In this document: positions 1-12,946 of the stretch, one piece after another
How the letters are laid out: every line of letters begins with the position of its first letter
Position numbering within the stretch: position 1 is the stretch's first letter
DNA from: Struthidea cinerea
Lineage: Eukaryota; Chordata; Aves; Passeriformes; Corcoracidae
Direction: 5' to 3'
Assembly (NCBI GenBank): GCA_013397865.1
Contig: VZTI01005061.1
Span: 847,032 to 911,031 of the forward strand
DNA length: 64,000 bases
Made by a program: the position numbers and the translations under genes
Notes under the pieces: generated by a model
Databases searched by the model: none
Seen by the model: the letters and a program-made list of their open reading frames with translations, nothing else
Told to the model about the DNA's origin: nothing

Positions 1-3000
1 AGAAAACCCATACTCAGCCATCAGTGCAAAAGGCACTTTGATACTCTGCTCCTGAGTGGCGTTTAAGGACATGCAGGCACCAAAATAGGAACAGGACCCA
101 GGAGAAACGGATGCAGAAGTAACGAGCACAGGAAGCTTAAATACAAGATTTGTCTTGGAAAACAAAGCAACATTTTGCACCCATTCTGGGTTCCTGATGG
201 AAATTATCTTCTAAAAGAAGTAACAATAGCAACAGGTTTCCACAGCACAGAACAAATGAACCGCTCAAACAGTGTGGCAGATGAAAAGCTTGAATCTTCT
301 AAGGGATGAGGGAGCATGAAAGCCAAAACCAGAAAACATACTGCTGGAAAGAATTAAAGACAAGGATTAGCAGATGAACAGGACAGAGTCTCATGTGAAT
401 TTAGGGCCTGACTTTACCCCCTAGAATGCACCAAAAATCCCCACTTCAAGAGGGGATTGCAATCACCCTTGCAGGTGATTGCAGCCTTCTGCTCCAAATG
501 CTCCCCTTGGAACGTGCCAGGAATGCAAACAGAATAATCCATGTGCTGCGGAGACCCAGCACCACTTGTCACCCAATACAAACGACTCCCTGTGCCCATT
601 AGTCAATTAGAGAGGCCAGGGATCTAGAGAGAGAAGATTAAAAAGCAGTATTTTCCGAAAATTAAAACCCATGAGATTAATTCTTACTGCAAGCAAGAGC
701 AAGCCAAAAAGCAGAAAGAAAACCAAGGCAAAAAGGTAACACGTATCATCATATCGTCAAGCTAAAACAATTACGGGAAAAAATTATAAGCTCCAGCCCC
801 TACAGAAAGTCACGAAGTTATAATAAATGGTACTTTCCATGGAAATATAAATTAGCAAGAGGCACTTGGCAGCCCACGTACCTGCACAGAAAGAAGGTAA
901 ACACATTCACAAGAGCTACCAAAGGCTTTGCAGGAACTTCTAAAACCAATGAACACTCAAATTCTTTGCAAAGCAGCAGCTTCCCTCATCTCACAACATG
1001 GCACAGGAGAACACGGTCCTAACCTGGGATATAAGATGACGACTGCTCTGTCTTTGAGTTCACAGATCTCAGAACCCCAAAATGCAGGTTTTGAACACGT
1101 CACCCATGGGCACACAGATGCTGCAGCCCTTTGTGCACCCATTTATGACCTTGAGCTGCACCATGGGCTTGGAGAGGATGGATGCTAGAGGATGTTTTAA
1201 ATTAAGTACTGGGTGCAGGAAAACAGAGGTGACTTCCCTTACATTAAATCTGAGCTCGCTTACTCTTCATTTTGGTCTGAAAAGCAGCAACATTGAAGAT
1301 TCGGTTAATGAGTAACTCTAGGCAAAACCCACAGAATACTCAAGTTTAGGATGAAACAGACACGAGCTCAGGCTCATACACCCAACCATTGCTGTGGACT
1401 TAGTTAATTGCTCTGCATTTCTGAATTAATGCAATACACCAAACTGAATGGGTTTATGTTAGGAACTGAGAGCTTACTTAAAAAGGGATTTTTTTCAGAC
1501 TAGCATAACACTTCCTGCATGGTGACTCTTACAGCAAAATAATAGGGTTTTAATGTGAATGAGCATTAACCACACAGACAGGTTATGACAGAGACAGCTT
1601 GAAGGCATCGAAAATCTATGCTGTAAATGCAGTTTGCCCTTATAAATGGCACTCACACAAGGACCACACTGGCAGTAAAACTCACTTGCAAAGTGTTCCT
1701 GAGGGACACTTGCCTTACCTCCCCTGCACCAGCTGCAAACAGAGCCCCTGCTACCTTCCCCAGGCTGGCACTATCCTGGAGAGAGCCATCCTCTCCTGAG
1801 CTGCCCTTCAAGGCTGCTGTAGAAAAATGCAGAAATCCCGGACACCACAAATCTGCTTGGATGGAAAAGGCTGCACCAGGGCAAGAGCAGCACTCCTCCT
1901 TTCTTTTTTCTCTCTTTATTAGATCTGGTCAGTTTTATTTGCAATTTCAAAGCTTTTCATCAGCTTTAAAATTCAGCTACAAGTAAGAAAGATGAGTAGA
2001 CTTATTCTCTTAAATAAATCCTACTTCTGAGTGGCTTTATAGGATGAAGGTAAAAACTAGAGAGCAAAATTACTCTTAACACCATCTGTACCACCAGCCT
2101 TATTTCTGAAATTTCTCCTTGCTATGTCAAGGCATTAAACACATTATGTTTATGTCCATTTATGACTGTGTGGATAGGTAAAGCCTTTCTGTACCAAAGC
2201 ATTAGGAAATCAGAAATTTGGGGAGATCTCATCAAAAAGACAGAAAACCAGGGATATTAGGGAAAACCCCAGAAAAGACAAATACTCATTAGATTTGGCT
2301 CTCTCATGAAGCAGCATGTTTAGCTGTGTAGATTTGAAAGGACTGCTTTGCCAGACAAACAACGGTCTCACCTTTATGCTAAGTGTCATGGGACTGCTAC
2401 AATAACAAGTATTTATTGGGGATGGGGACTACAAGAATGATGCACATGACACACAAAAGGGACTAAAAGAATGACACACAAAAGCAGAAAAAGTGGGATT
2501 AAAACCAAACAAAAATTAGTCAGACATTTTAACCAGATGGCATTTCCTCTTCCTAGCAGTCTGATGTGCTAAAGCCAAGCACACGCGCTATGACAGCAGA
2601 TGGAAATCACACAGCTTTGTTTATGTTTGGGACCTACAGTAAAGGGAACCATGCAAGTTTGAGCAGAGAATAATTACCCAGAGCCAAAGAAATGGGTGTT
2701 TTTTTAAAAATACCAATCCACAATTGGGCAGGAGTTATAGTCAACAAAAACTCGAGACAATTCAGTAACTGGAAAACCCAGGAGTGTTCCCTAAATCATA
2801 AACATGATGGAGAGAGCTACTTTCAACCTCTTCAAAGCTGCACCTGACCACAATGCACTTTATAACCTGCCAAACACATTTTCTTCTCTTCAACAAAGCC
2901 ATTTTACTTTCTTTCCACTTCACCCAAACCAGTTTCACTCTTCCAAGTAACATCAGACCTTGGAAACACTGTGGTCTATCACAAAACCCACTTACGCAAG

Positions 3001-6000
3001 CTAGAGAATAACTTTGTAATGACTGTTCCTCAAAACCTCACCTCGGGACATCACAAACTGGGACTAGAGCTTTGTCTGTTTTTTAAAGACAAGCAGCAAG
3101 AATTTTGTCCATCACTCAAAAGGTAATTCCATCTTACTGCGTTCCCAGGCACAAGACTTTGTACCTTTTACTTGCCACCACAAGGATTTGACAGGAGTTT
3201 CTGTTTTTCACAAAACTCCTCTTTTACTTGACCACATCAGTGCTTATCCCCTGTTTACCAGGTGTTAAAAAACTGAGGCTTTGGGATACTGGGGGGATGC
3301 AGAGACTCTGAAGCACAAACCCCAACCTGATGTCAGAGTTGGCAGCAGCCAGCCTCTGAAATAGAAAATATCACATCCTTTAGTGCTTTTTTGCAGACAT
3401 CCTAAGCTTTCACCTCCGTATGATGCCCTTCAATTTTCCAAATTTCTATCAGCCTACAACTAAAAAAATAATTCAATAAATAGCCTAACCTTCTGCTTTC
3501 CTGCATGCCCATTCAAATTGCACCTAAACGCCCTAAAGAGGACCCATTTGTACTGCTGCAGCATTTTTTCTTTCAAAGTCCTCCAAACTCTTTACACATT
3601 GACTAATGAATCAGGCAATATTTACCCAGTTGCCTGGAAAACGGATACACCTTTTGTAACTGCACAAAGTAACAAGCAGTGACTCATTAGCAAAGCCAGG
3701 AACAGGAGCTGTGACTCTCAGCTCCTATTAACGTGGCGCCTCCCCAGACACGAGCCCCAGAACATTTGCTCCCAAGGTGCCTGATCCATCTCTCTGGAAC
3801 ACTGAAGATTTAACAACCTGCAACGTTGTGCTCCATCCCAAATACCATGTATCTCACCAGGCATAATTAATTCAGTATTCTCTTGTCTCACACACCACCG
3901 TTCATTCAACGTCAAATGCCTCAGCAAGGACCTCCTAATTAAAACATGTAAAGGCTAAAATAAAACATATTTTTGTCACATCACTGCTGGGTCTTTTATT
4001 CACAATTGAAACAGCTTCATGTTTAACTGTGTACAGAGCCACATATGCTATCTCAGCACACAGGAGCAAACAGTGACCACTTCAATGCCGTGAGCAATCC
4101 TCAAGCTGCCCCTTCATCTCTAGAAGGAGGCGTCCATCTGCCTGCAGGGACCGACTGAACTCTGCCGAATGAGGACCTTATCTACAGTGCCACATGCAGG
4201 GGGTCACACAGCCCCACTCCAGCATGGCACTTGGCACAAGTGAGCCCAGCTGTGCAGGAAAGGCAGGCATGTGGCATTCCCAGTCCTACACCTCCCAAGC
4301 CCCACTCTGGGGATCTCTACTACCCTGCCTCAAAGTGACAAACTAAGTGGCAACCTCCTCTACACCACACTGTCTCAGTAAGAAACCAAGTATTTTCCTA
4401 CATCATGCTGAAAAACAAACTTCCCTCTCTCCCTGAGACAACTCAATCGGTAACTGAAAGCTCAAAGCTGATCTCTGTCTTACACCACAGATACAATACA
4501 AGCCAAGGCCAAGGAGCACAGTTTCCATGCAAACCAGCATTCAGAAGTCCACTTCCAGCCACAAACCTGCACACTCCTCTCCACTGCATGAAGAACAGAA
4601 CATGCTGCCGAGACTCAGCAATCCACACTGATCTCCATCTGTGCAGCAGAATGTTCTTGCCTTCTCCTGAAAACAAGGGGAAGGAGAATGACAAGAGAAA
4701 AAGAAAGCACCACCAGTAAAGAAAAAGGAAAGAAAATGACTGCTGTCATCGCCACAGGGAAGCAGAGGCACAAACCACTACTCTGCATGTACGCCAGCCT
4801 TGCCAATGCTTGGATCTGAAGGCAAAGAAGCCCAGTACAGCGGGATGTGAAGAGCAAAGCCAAAATTTCCTGCTAAATATTGCTGCCAAATAAGACATTT
4901 CTTGTCAGTATTTGTAAAACAAATTGAGCCTGTGCTGTAAATATCCCTGCATCTGTGTGCTGTTTGTTTCGGCATGAAGACTTGCAAATAAGCCTCCCAT
5001 CATACTTGCTACAGGAGAACAGCTTGAGCCACTCCAGTAGGACTCAGCTGTCCAGGCCCTACAACTGGCCCTCTGTGACCTGGGAAAGACAGCACTACAG
5101 CAGCCTCTGATATTACCACTGCAACAAGGTAGGCAGTGACTTGCAGCCATCTGTATACAATTTTTTAAAAAGCAATAAGCAAAGGAAAGAAACCTTTTCA
5201 TGAAAAAAAAATTGTTTAAAAGTTACCTCAACACTACTAGATTGATTTCAGAATGCTTCAAAAGCTTAACAAGCAAATCAACCACAAAACTTGGTTCAGG
5301 GACTCAGACTATTTGTTTAGCATTTCCTTTTGCATCCACCAAAACCTCCTTTACCACAAGCCAGTCTTCCAGCTCACCTTGCCCCATGAGGCGAGTTCAC
5401 AAACTCTGTTATGGTATCCCTTAGCAGGAATGACAGAAGGGGTAGAAGTCCATCTCTGAAAAATGCCCAGCTATTTTTTCCAGGTTCTTCACAAACAAGA
5501 CATGAAGGCAGCTCTGCTTTACCCTCAAAGAGAGAATTACACCCATTGCCATGTTACAACATGCTGGTCACTGCCTGCCACTCAGCAAGAGGCAATCTGA
5601 TTGTAGCAATACCAGCATCAAAGAAAATTTTGGGGACATACTAATCTATTCCCAGGTCTTCCAACTGCTTACAGCATGACTTTCACCAGGCTGCTTCACT
5701 GTCTGAGATTAACTCACTTTTCATTAGAAACAGGAAGCTCAACTTAAATATTTCCCTATCATGGTGAGAGGAAAGGCATTGCAAGTACCAAGCTTCCTAT
5801 GAAAAGCATTAAAGCACTGTGTGGAAGAGACTTGAAAATACATTTCTTGCAAGTAACTTTCATAACAAAGCTTGATCTAGAAGTCAACATTTGGAAAATG
5901 AGAGTCTATTAGGGTTTGATTAATTGAAGTTTATTTTACAGCAGAACCAAACAATACATTTCCCCTCCCCATCACCATTCCTTACAAACTCAAGAGCAGA

Positions 6001-7537
6001 GACTGACCCATTAAGCTAAGTGCCAAAACTTCTCTGGATTTCAAACTGAAGTCCTAAACACTGAATCTGTCCTTCTCCAACCCAGAACTAAAATAAACCC
6101 TGAAGGGAGTTATTGCTTAGTTGTATTACAGCATTTTGAAGGGCCAGCTGAACAGCCTCATCATCCAGCATTTGTATACAGATGCCACATACACACACAC
6201 AGAGTAAGCACTAAGTCCCCCAACACAGAGGTAGCCTAAAACAAAAGACACAAAAAGGTAGCAACCAGTCCATACTCAGAAACTGAAGCCGATTAGAAAC
6301 TGAAGCCAAGAGGCTGGCTCAGTACCCTACTTGCTAGCCCTCATTGTTGACAACACAAAATTACTTATCAGTGCTTTCATTAGAAATGAGACTAGTTTTC
6401 ATGGATTTCAGAGGTATGCCACTGGCTTTTTAGCAGGTGGCAAGTGGTGCAGGCTTCACTGACCTCTGAGGAACAGCCCTGCTTTCTGCCAACAAACGAC
6501 TTGGAACTCTGTCCCCACCAGTTGGGCAGAGATGAAAGTGTGTGTGCACTGGGACGAGCCCAGCAGAATGCAGAGGACTCCATAGGAGAGATACCTGCCT
6601 GGTGGCAGGAGGAGAGCAGGGCAGGTTAACTAACACAAACCCACGTTAACTTGCATTTACCAATGACTTGTTCTGGGTCACTGCTTGATGGATGGGGGTT
6701 AGTTTCAAAAGTGTAATTTTAAGGGAGCCACATGATGTGCAGAGCTGGCTTACATTCATGCACAGTGTACAGTCTGTTCATACCACGGCAATCCAGCCCA
6801 GCGCACAGGTAGGCAGCAAGCTGCTCCTCTGCAGTGCAAGAAGAGGAACTTGCCACCTGCAGGCAAAGCTCTCAAAGCTGCAGAGGCACTACGATACACA
6901 AGCTAAAACCACAAGCAACGTGTCATTGAGTTGAACTACAGCAGAGATTTTCACATCTGCAAACCAGAAAGTACACACCTGTTCATTCCTCCCCACACAC
7001 ACAACCACTTAAAAAACAAGTTTCTCTGCCTTCACATTAAAAATTGCCAGGAACTTATACCAGCACAGAGGAAGGTCTTTAAAAGAAAGCACATTTTATT
7101 GAGAAACACAAACAGGTGGATGCCTCAAAACCAAGCAAACAGGCCTACTGCTCACACAACATTTGCTGTCAGAGCAGAATTGCATTGCCCTCCAGCTGAG
7201 GCACAACATGTGGGATTCCTCCTCCCCTGGCTTGTGGAAAAAAAGCTTGCACGCTGTGTGTCCCCTATGAAAGGCAATGTTAGCTGGGGTCTCAGCTTCA
7301 GGCTGAAAAACGTGCCGTCAGAGAAGTAACAACAGCCATAAGGAAAAAAATTATTCCACTCCACTCATTCAAAGGAAGAGAAGATGGTAAGAGATAGGCT
7401 CCCTACAGAAGAAATGGCACAAAATCATGTGGGTCCAGTTAAAGGCAAAAAGTTTCAGAGCCATCAAAAAAGCTAAGATAGCAATAAAAGCCAGAAGGGA
7501 AAAGGGAAAATAAGAAGGAAAAGAGCATGACACATAC
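1..7537 (-). other. PDIA5: PDIA5 intron 3 (5' part; continues beyond window)
   Basis: This stretch follows the splice donor of PDIA5 exon 3 on the minus strand and runs off the left edge. I looked on the minus strand for the next expected exon, which encodes a Cys-Lys-Lys-rich segment before the first catalytic domain, and did not see it. Open frames here (for example 6931-7329 on + and 4405-4719 on +) show no family resemblance and no paired splice sites. The + strand is visibly A- and C-rich, as expected for the template side of a minus-strand transcript. A short CA tract occurs near 6187-6200 and a direct repeat near 6270-6308. I see nothing else definite. Confidence 0.6.
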
Positions 7538-7625
7538 CCACAGTCTATCCAGCTTATAGTACCTCGTCCTTTCACCTCCTGGGCCACGCTGGACAGTAAC
7601 CTGAGTGAGCTTTCAGCAGCAGCGG
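7538..7625 (-). CDS. PDIA5: PDIA5 exon 3 (N-terminal non-catalytic domain)
   Basis: This 88-nt coding exon of protein disulfide isomerase A5 (PDIR), an ER-lumenal thiol oxidoreductase, lies on the minus strand. It is preceded by a pyrimidine-rich tract ending in tcttccag and followed by the donor gtatgtg. It starts with the last two bases of a codon begun in exon 2 (G+CC, Ala), reads AAAESSLRLLSSVAQEVKG and then RGTISWIDCG, and ends after two bases of the next codon. This aligns without gaps to the human segment as I remember it, roughly residues 57-86, including the LRLLS, VAQ.VKG and W.DCG signatures. The domain is the N-terminal thioredoxin-fold-like, non-catalytic region and has no CxxC motif here. 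Compared with human, a Glu-Val pair at the exon start is replaced by alanines, giving four in a row. The gene identity is confident; the family function is established knowledge. Confidence 0.93.
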
Positions 7626-8424
7626 CTGGAAGACAAAATTAAATAATAAAACTAAATGAACAACAGCATTACTAATCCACACAAAACAACACAGTGTTGC
7701 ATTTCTAAGTTCTGAAGCACTTGAAGAACATTTTGTCTCATTTGAAGAAACCAGTATAACAGTGATCAGTAAAATCTTCTGTAAACTAGAAGGAAAGCTG
7801 GCTGCAGCTGAAGCTGGGTGGCTCCTTTCCTCTACCCCCTTAATCAACACACTGAAATTGGTATTTCCAGACACGCTCCCTGAGCTACATTTATGGAGCT
7901 ATACTGTGTCCTCTCCTACAGCTTCCATCCCCACACGGCCTTTTTCCCTGTGGCTGGGCATGAACCAGTTTGTACCACTGCCTGCTAATTAGAGCAATTT
8001 CATTTAGGACTTTCATCAGCTGTAAGGGCAAGTCATTCAGCATCTATGCCTCCCTAATTCTACCCCAGCTATACAGAGAAAATAACAGACTTTATTCTCA
8101 TAATAACCCTGGGAGATACCCAAACCAACAGTCATGAGCAGTACCCGGAAAAGGTCCTTCCAAGTACTGGCTGTATTATACCCAACAGAGATTTTTATAA
8201 TGCCATGCCACATGTGTAGATTTTGCAAAACACTACCATTCCTAAAAGAGTCTTATAAATCGTATTAAAAATAAACAGAAGAGAGAAAAATATAGCAGTA
8301 CAAATAAGTATCCAATCCATTCCCCCAAAAAATCTAACAGGAACTGCTTCCTTCCTCAATAAACAGAAAATAGAAACCCAGAGCCTCTTCCAGATCTCCA
8401 CAACTACTCCAAGTAACTGAAATG

Positions 8425-8570
8425 CAAGAATGGCTATACTGGGTCAGACTGAATGCTTCTGCAGACCAATATACCGTCTCCAGCATTTGAGGAAGTGAGG
8501 GCCTGTAGATGTCAGAGTAGACAAGTAGAGCCAGTGTGTAGGGATGCCCCACCAAACAATCTCTAAACCT
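8425..8570 (-). mobile_element. Decayed CR1/L3-like LINE 3' relic
   Basis: The stretch beginning ggctatactgggtcagact resembles, from memory, the 3' untranslated part of ancient amniote CR1-type LINEs, which in turtle and crocodile genomes reads 'catactgggtcagacc..ggtcc'. In those elements this strand is the antisense of the LINE, hence the minus call. The copy is strongly diverged and has no open frame. The family name is uncertain. Confidence 0.45.
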
Positions 8571-10593
8571 TCACAGTTTTTACCTCGACAATCTCCTGAG
8601 CCAGAAACAGCCTCTTCGTATTTTACAGGCTTTGCTTGGGCCTAATGCCATCAGAGACACCAACCCACAAATATCAGTTCTCAAGAAACTCTCATAGCCC
8701 CAACACCCAGAACATGCAATTGCCACTTCTTTCCAACATGGGGACTTAGGATAGGTGGGGGAATTCTTTGCATGTACTTAGAGTGGAACAGTTTGACAAA
8801 TACACTTCTAAAAATAAGCATTCAGCAACCCACTCGTCCCAGCAGACTCAGTAACTGAGTAGCCCTGGCAGGATACCCAGCTGGTAGGGGGCACTAAACA
8901 TCTCCTACGAATTGTGACACCTCCCAAAACCAATGAATTTTCTGCTTGCAGTGGAAAGTGACATCTAGTTCTGCTCAGCTGGGAAGCAAAGCCTTTGTTC
9001 CAGCATCATGACCAGCTGCCAGCCAACATCTCATCACAGCTGGGGGATGTATATCTGGGATTGAAACTGCACCTCCAAATGCCCATCTCTTTTTTCCCCC
9101 TCCCCTCTTTCTGGGTGATGGCTGAGCAAGAGAATTCTAATTGTGCAAGGATCACTGTTCTAGGAAGAAACATTAATTCCATAGTCAGCTCTGCATGCAA
9201 TGCTTTAGACTGCTAAAACCAACCAATTAAATAACAAAAACAGAAAAAAAGAAATCTCCATAACATGGCTTTTGAACAATGCCCACAGGGCAACATTTAT
9301 TAGATGAGTGTCACAGCTGAAGTGTTCTGGTTGTGCTGCTAAAAATGAAAGCAGCCACCACTTAAAATATTAAGCGTAAAAAGAAAATTTTCCCTTTAAG
9401 AAGCTGAATAATACAGATGTCTTTTTATCTAAAGTGTTCCTTTCAAAAATCAAAATGCATTAGAAACTCTTTTATGATTTTCACTTTGAACCTGTTACTA
9501 CAAAACCATTTGACCAAGTTCAAGCGCTCAAAGTTCCCCACTGTAGCAAAACACAAGTATTTTAACAAAAAAATAAGCCATGTATATAATTTTAACTGTT
9601 TCAGAATAAGCATATCTTTAGGACATAAAGTTAATTACTCCAGCACCTGCACATCTTTGTCTGCAAAATTCTCTGATACTGGGGGGGAGCAGGGGGAGGA
9701 GGATATTGATCAGCATATACTGCTCCAGTTTGATACACTATGAACCCAGAGCAACTCTACCACCACTGGGTTTAACTGACACAAGACCTTCGCAACAGGT
9801 CAGAAAAGGAGAACCCAACACCCAAACAAGGCCTTATTATGTCCTGCTGGCCTACGGGAAGAAGAAGGAAGCAACAACAAAAACAATACAGCACTAAGGA
9901 AAACCATCTTAGTGACACATTTTACTTCTTGCTGTCCGATGCCTTCCACATTCACAAAAGCATTCTGCACCTGTGTATCGAGTTTAAAGACAGTTTCTTC
10001 ACTTTACGTGGTGTCACACAAAACACCCCCCAAAAAACCAAGGCAACAAAGGAGAAAAGGTACAGCAGGAGCAGAACAGAGCAAACAGGTAAGTAAACAG
10101 CCAGAAAGGTGAGTCTGAATGACAGGGGAGGCAACAAACAGATTCAAGGGGACAGGTGGCATAATGTGAAATGAGTCATTTTCCATCTTACACAACAGTT
10201 CTTTTTTTATTTTGATATTTTGTTAATTAAAGCTGAAAGACAACCACGGGCCACTCAAAACTGTCAGAAGCAAAGATGGATTGATTTCAGTATTGTAACT
10301 ATTCATTAAGCCTTTCAGTGTCACCAGGAAATCAAAACTTGCAAACTACTGTGATAAACACACCAGAAAGCTCTTACTACAGGGAGCCAGTTCTGGAGAC
10401 GAAGCCAGAATTAAGTACATTTTTGCCAATGTGATAGAGGAATTAGAAGGCTGAACTAAGACTACTCCAATCTTGAAACATCAGGAGCATCTGAATTAAA
10501 ACAAAGGACACCAAAGAAGTCCCAAAGAAGCCCTTGTAGTCACATAGGAGCCCCTTGGTACACATCTTGCTAGGCACAAACAGCTGTGACATC

Positions 10594-10611
10594 AAAAAAA
10601 AAAAAAAAAAN
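10594..10611. repeat. Poly(A) run ending in an ambiguous base
   Basis: A run of 17 A is followed by one N at 10611. It lies immediately next to the splice donor of PDIA5 exon 2 on the opposite strand, so the intron starts gtaa-N followed by a long T run there. The exact length is probably unreliable, as is usual for homopolymers. Confidence 0.85.
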
Positions 10612-10615
10612 TTAC

Positions 10616-10742
10616 CAGATTTGGAATAGAGCACTAGTACATTATTCCGTGTCCTGAGAAGCTTCTTAAAATCCTTGTGATCACTTATTTTTTCTATGAG
10701 TGGAGACACCTTCAATGAGTATGCGAATGCTGGCAAGAATGC
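10616..10742 (-). CDS. PDIA5: PDIA5 exon 2 (end of signal peptide, start of N-terminal domain)
   Basis: This is a 127-nt coding exon on the minus strand. The acceptor is a strong tctctgtttccctag and the donor is gtaa. The exon starts in phase 0 and ends with one base of the next codon. It reads AFLPAFAYSLKVSPLIEK, then ISDHKDFKKLLRTRNNVLV and LYSKS. The first residues match the end of the human signal peptide region (LPSW..SSAK as I remember it). The remainder matches the human segment nearly residue for residue, with hallmark FKKLLRTRNNVLVLYSKS. Cleavage after the AFA of the signal peptide is plausible. Joined to exon 3 the frame is continuous (G+CC gives Ala). The upstream part of the signal peptide must come from exon 1, which is not visible. 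Identification is strong because both exons match in order, strand, phase and length. Confidence 0.95.
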
Positions 10743-11581
10743 CTAGGGAAACAGAGAGCCAGAAACATCAGCCACAAATACAAAGACGACCTGCTTTTGC
10801 AAATTGCCGTGACGTTTTTTTACAATCTTGAGACATGCAGCCTTAAATAGGCTATCACATTGATTTGATCAGCAAAACCAAAAGAAAAAATGCCAGGCAC
10901 GTGATTTATTGAAACTGGGCCAATACCATCCCTAACAAGTACCCTTAAATGGAAAGATGAACACAACAACAAGAAATACGGTTTTATTTAAGATGCCACC
11001 CCCTTTAAAAGTTTGTTCCCTAGTCAGATAATGGGATAACAATTCTTATTCTTAACATTTAATATACTTTAACAAGAGAAGCAGCAAATTGCCACTTTGA
11101 GAGTACTCTTGTCCCTAGACCTCAGAATATGCTGCAAACTCAATCCAGTACTTTGATACCCTACGGAAGACAGCGAGAGCCATGAAGTTAAAATAACCCA
11201 CACTGACAGGGAGCAGATGTAGGAAATGAGAACAGAAAATGCAAGTAATCCAGCATCCGCATTACAGCACTAAGCACAGCCCTCTCCCACCCACCCTTCC
11301 AAAGTGGAGCAGGGCTCATGCTTCCCAGTGCCCACACCGTGTCACACACAGAGCAGCGTCTTGTTCAGCTTCCACTGGCCACATGGAAGGCACAGCATTT
11401 AATCTCTCTGCAGCTCAGTTCTGTATCTATGCAAACAAGTTATTTTCCATTGCATCTTTTTGTCTGTTTAAATCACAACAGTTCCAGAGCAGAGTTTGTC
11501 CGCCATAAAGTAAAACTCCTATCAAATTATGACCATAACCTCAGCTGGGGCCTTTACTCCTTATTCTTACTGCAATAATGT

Positions 11582-11607
11582 TCAATAATAATAATATAAT
11601 AATAATC
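11582..11607. repeat. AAT-rich simple repeat
   Basis: This is an interrupted run of AAT/ATA triplets in PDIA5 intron 1. It is directly visible. Confidence 0.8.
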
Positions 11608-12892
11608 TTATCCATCAGGCTATGCTGCTTCCCTTCTGCACTGTACTGAATTCGTGCTAATGGAATGATTATGGGAAGCTTAGCTGGAGAAATTATCTAG
11701 CTTCCATTCACCTTACAGTAAAACCTTAACACTTAATTGCTTGGCTAAAAGCTTTAGCTCATTCGCCTAACACACACACGAGGTTCAACATTTCCTTAAT
11801 TACAGAACTGATTTTTATCATGCCTCACTCCAACCAGGCTGGAAAATGTGTCCACAGTGGACGTGAAGAAGTAAAAGGCTGTTCTTGCATCTCATGCATT
11901 ACATCATGCAGCATTTAAAGGAGGGATTAAGACAATGAAGTCAGGATACACAGCCCTAGGCACACACTTCATTCAAATTCAGCTATTTGCAAGCACCATA
12001 GTCACTGAGGCACAGAAACAAAACCCTGCACCTACCAAACAGACTGTAAAAATGCCAGAAGTCTTTACATGTGGAGAAGAGAGGGGCACGAGGGGAATCC
12101 TGGGACACACAAGGTAACAGAGAGAAGCTGAGCCGAGATGGAGATCATCCTCAAAACAACCAGTACGTCTGAGAACTTAGAAGTTACTAGAAAAGACACC
12201 TATAACATAAAGCAGGATTCCAACCACTGAGCCCTGCTGACCAGATGGTCAAACTGTGAGAAGGAAGTGAGCACATTTGTGAGTCAGTCTCTACCTTCAG
12301 CATAAATGTCCTTGATGCTTTAATTCGACCGAAAGACTCACATTCTTCTAAATCCAGATGTCCGGAGCTCAGCCTTCCTACTCCAGGTTGATGTATGTGA
12401 ATCATTTGTGTAGTTTCTGAGATGAATACATGGTGTTGCCAATCAAAGCAGGCAAATATAGTTGTGCTGAGTGAGGTGACACAGACATGAAAAGTCCTGC
12501 CCAAAACCATCACAATCAGGGGCTGCACAGGAGAAATTAATCCAAATTATGGGCAGATCTCCTTATTGCTAAGTACTTTTTAAAAAACTTTTCCCTTCAC
12601 CTCAATTTTTGTAACTATTCAAGTGTCTTATAGTTTTAGTTATGCCTTGAGTTACAGAAGACAAAAACTAAGCTTAACTGAAACTAAGGCTGAACACAGG
12701 GAAAAAGTGAAACTACAGGTTGCTTGTTCGGTTTAAAAAACTGGACTCAATCAAGGATACTCTAGTCTATGGACTCTCTATCAAAAAGAAGTAATTGGAC
12801 TAAAAAACCCCACAAAAGCCACTTTCAACATGACACCAAATGATACTACAAACTTTGTTTAAAGTGTTTACCAATAGCTCAGAAGAGGGGTG

Positions 12893-12946
12893 TTAGAACG
12901 AGATGATCTTTGAGCTCCCTTCCAACCCACACCATTTTATGGTTTT
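12893..12946 (+). mobile_element. CR1 LINE 3'-end fragment
   Basis: The sequence contains agatgatctttgagctccct followed by tccaacccacaccattttat. This is the classic 3' terminus of chicken-repeat-1 (CR1) LINEs in sense orientation, whose usual form is 'gatgatctttgaggtcccttccaaccca..ccattctatgattct'. Only the extreme 3' end is present, typical of 5'-truncated CR1 insertions. The octamer tail is degraded. Confidence 0.85.

Larger units (their letters stand above)
7626..10615 (-). other. PDIA5: PDIA5 intron 2
   Basis: This is the phase-1 intron between two in-frame PDIA5 exons. Its donor, gtaa, lies directly beside a single N and a run of T on the minus strand (10594-10613). Its acceptor is tcttccag at 7626-7633, with a T-rich tract upstream. 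It contains a decayed CR1-like relic near 8425-8570. I see no other exon. Confidence 0.85.

Noticed and set aside
6931..7329. 132-codon + frame
   Set aside because: It lies on the antisense strand of PDIA5 intron 3 with no recognised domain; the length is within chance for this window.
1..7537. Search for PDIA5 exon 4 and the first CxxC catalytic domain
   Set aside because: No matching minus-strand segment with splice signals was seen; they probably lie beyond the left edge.
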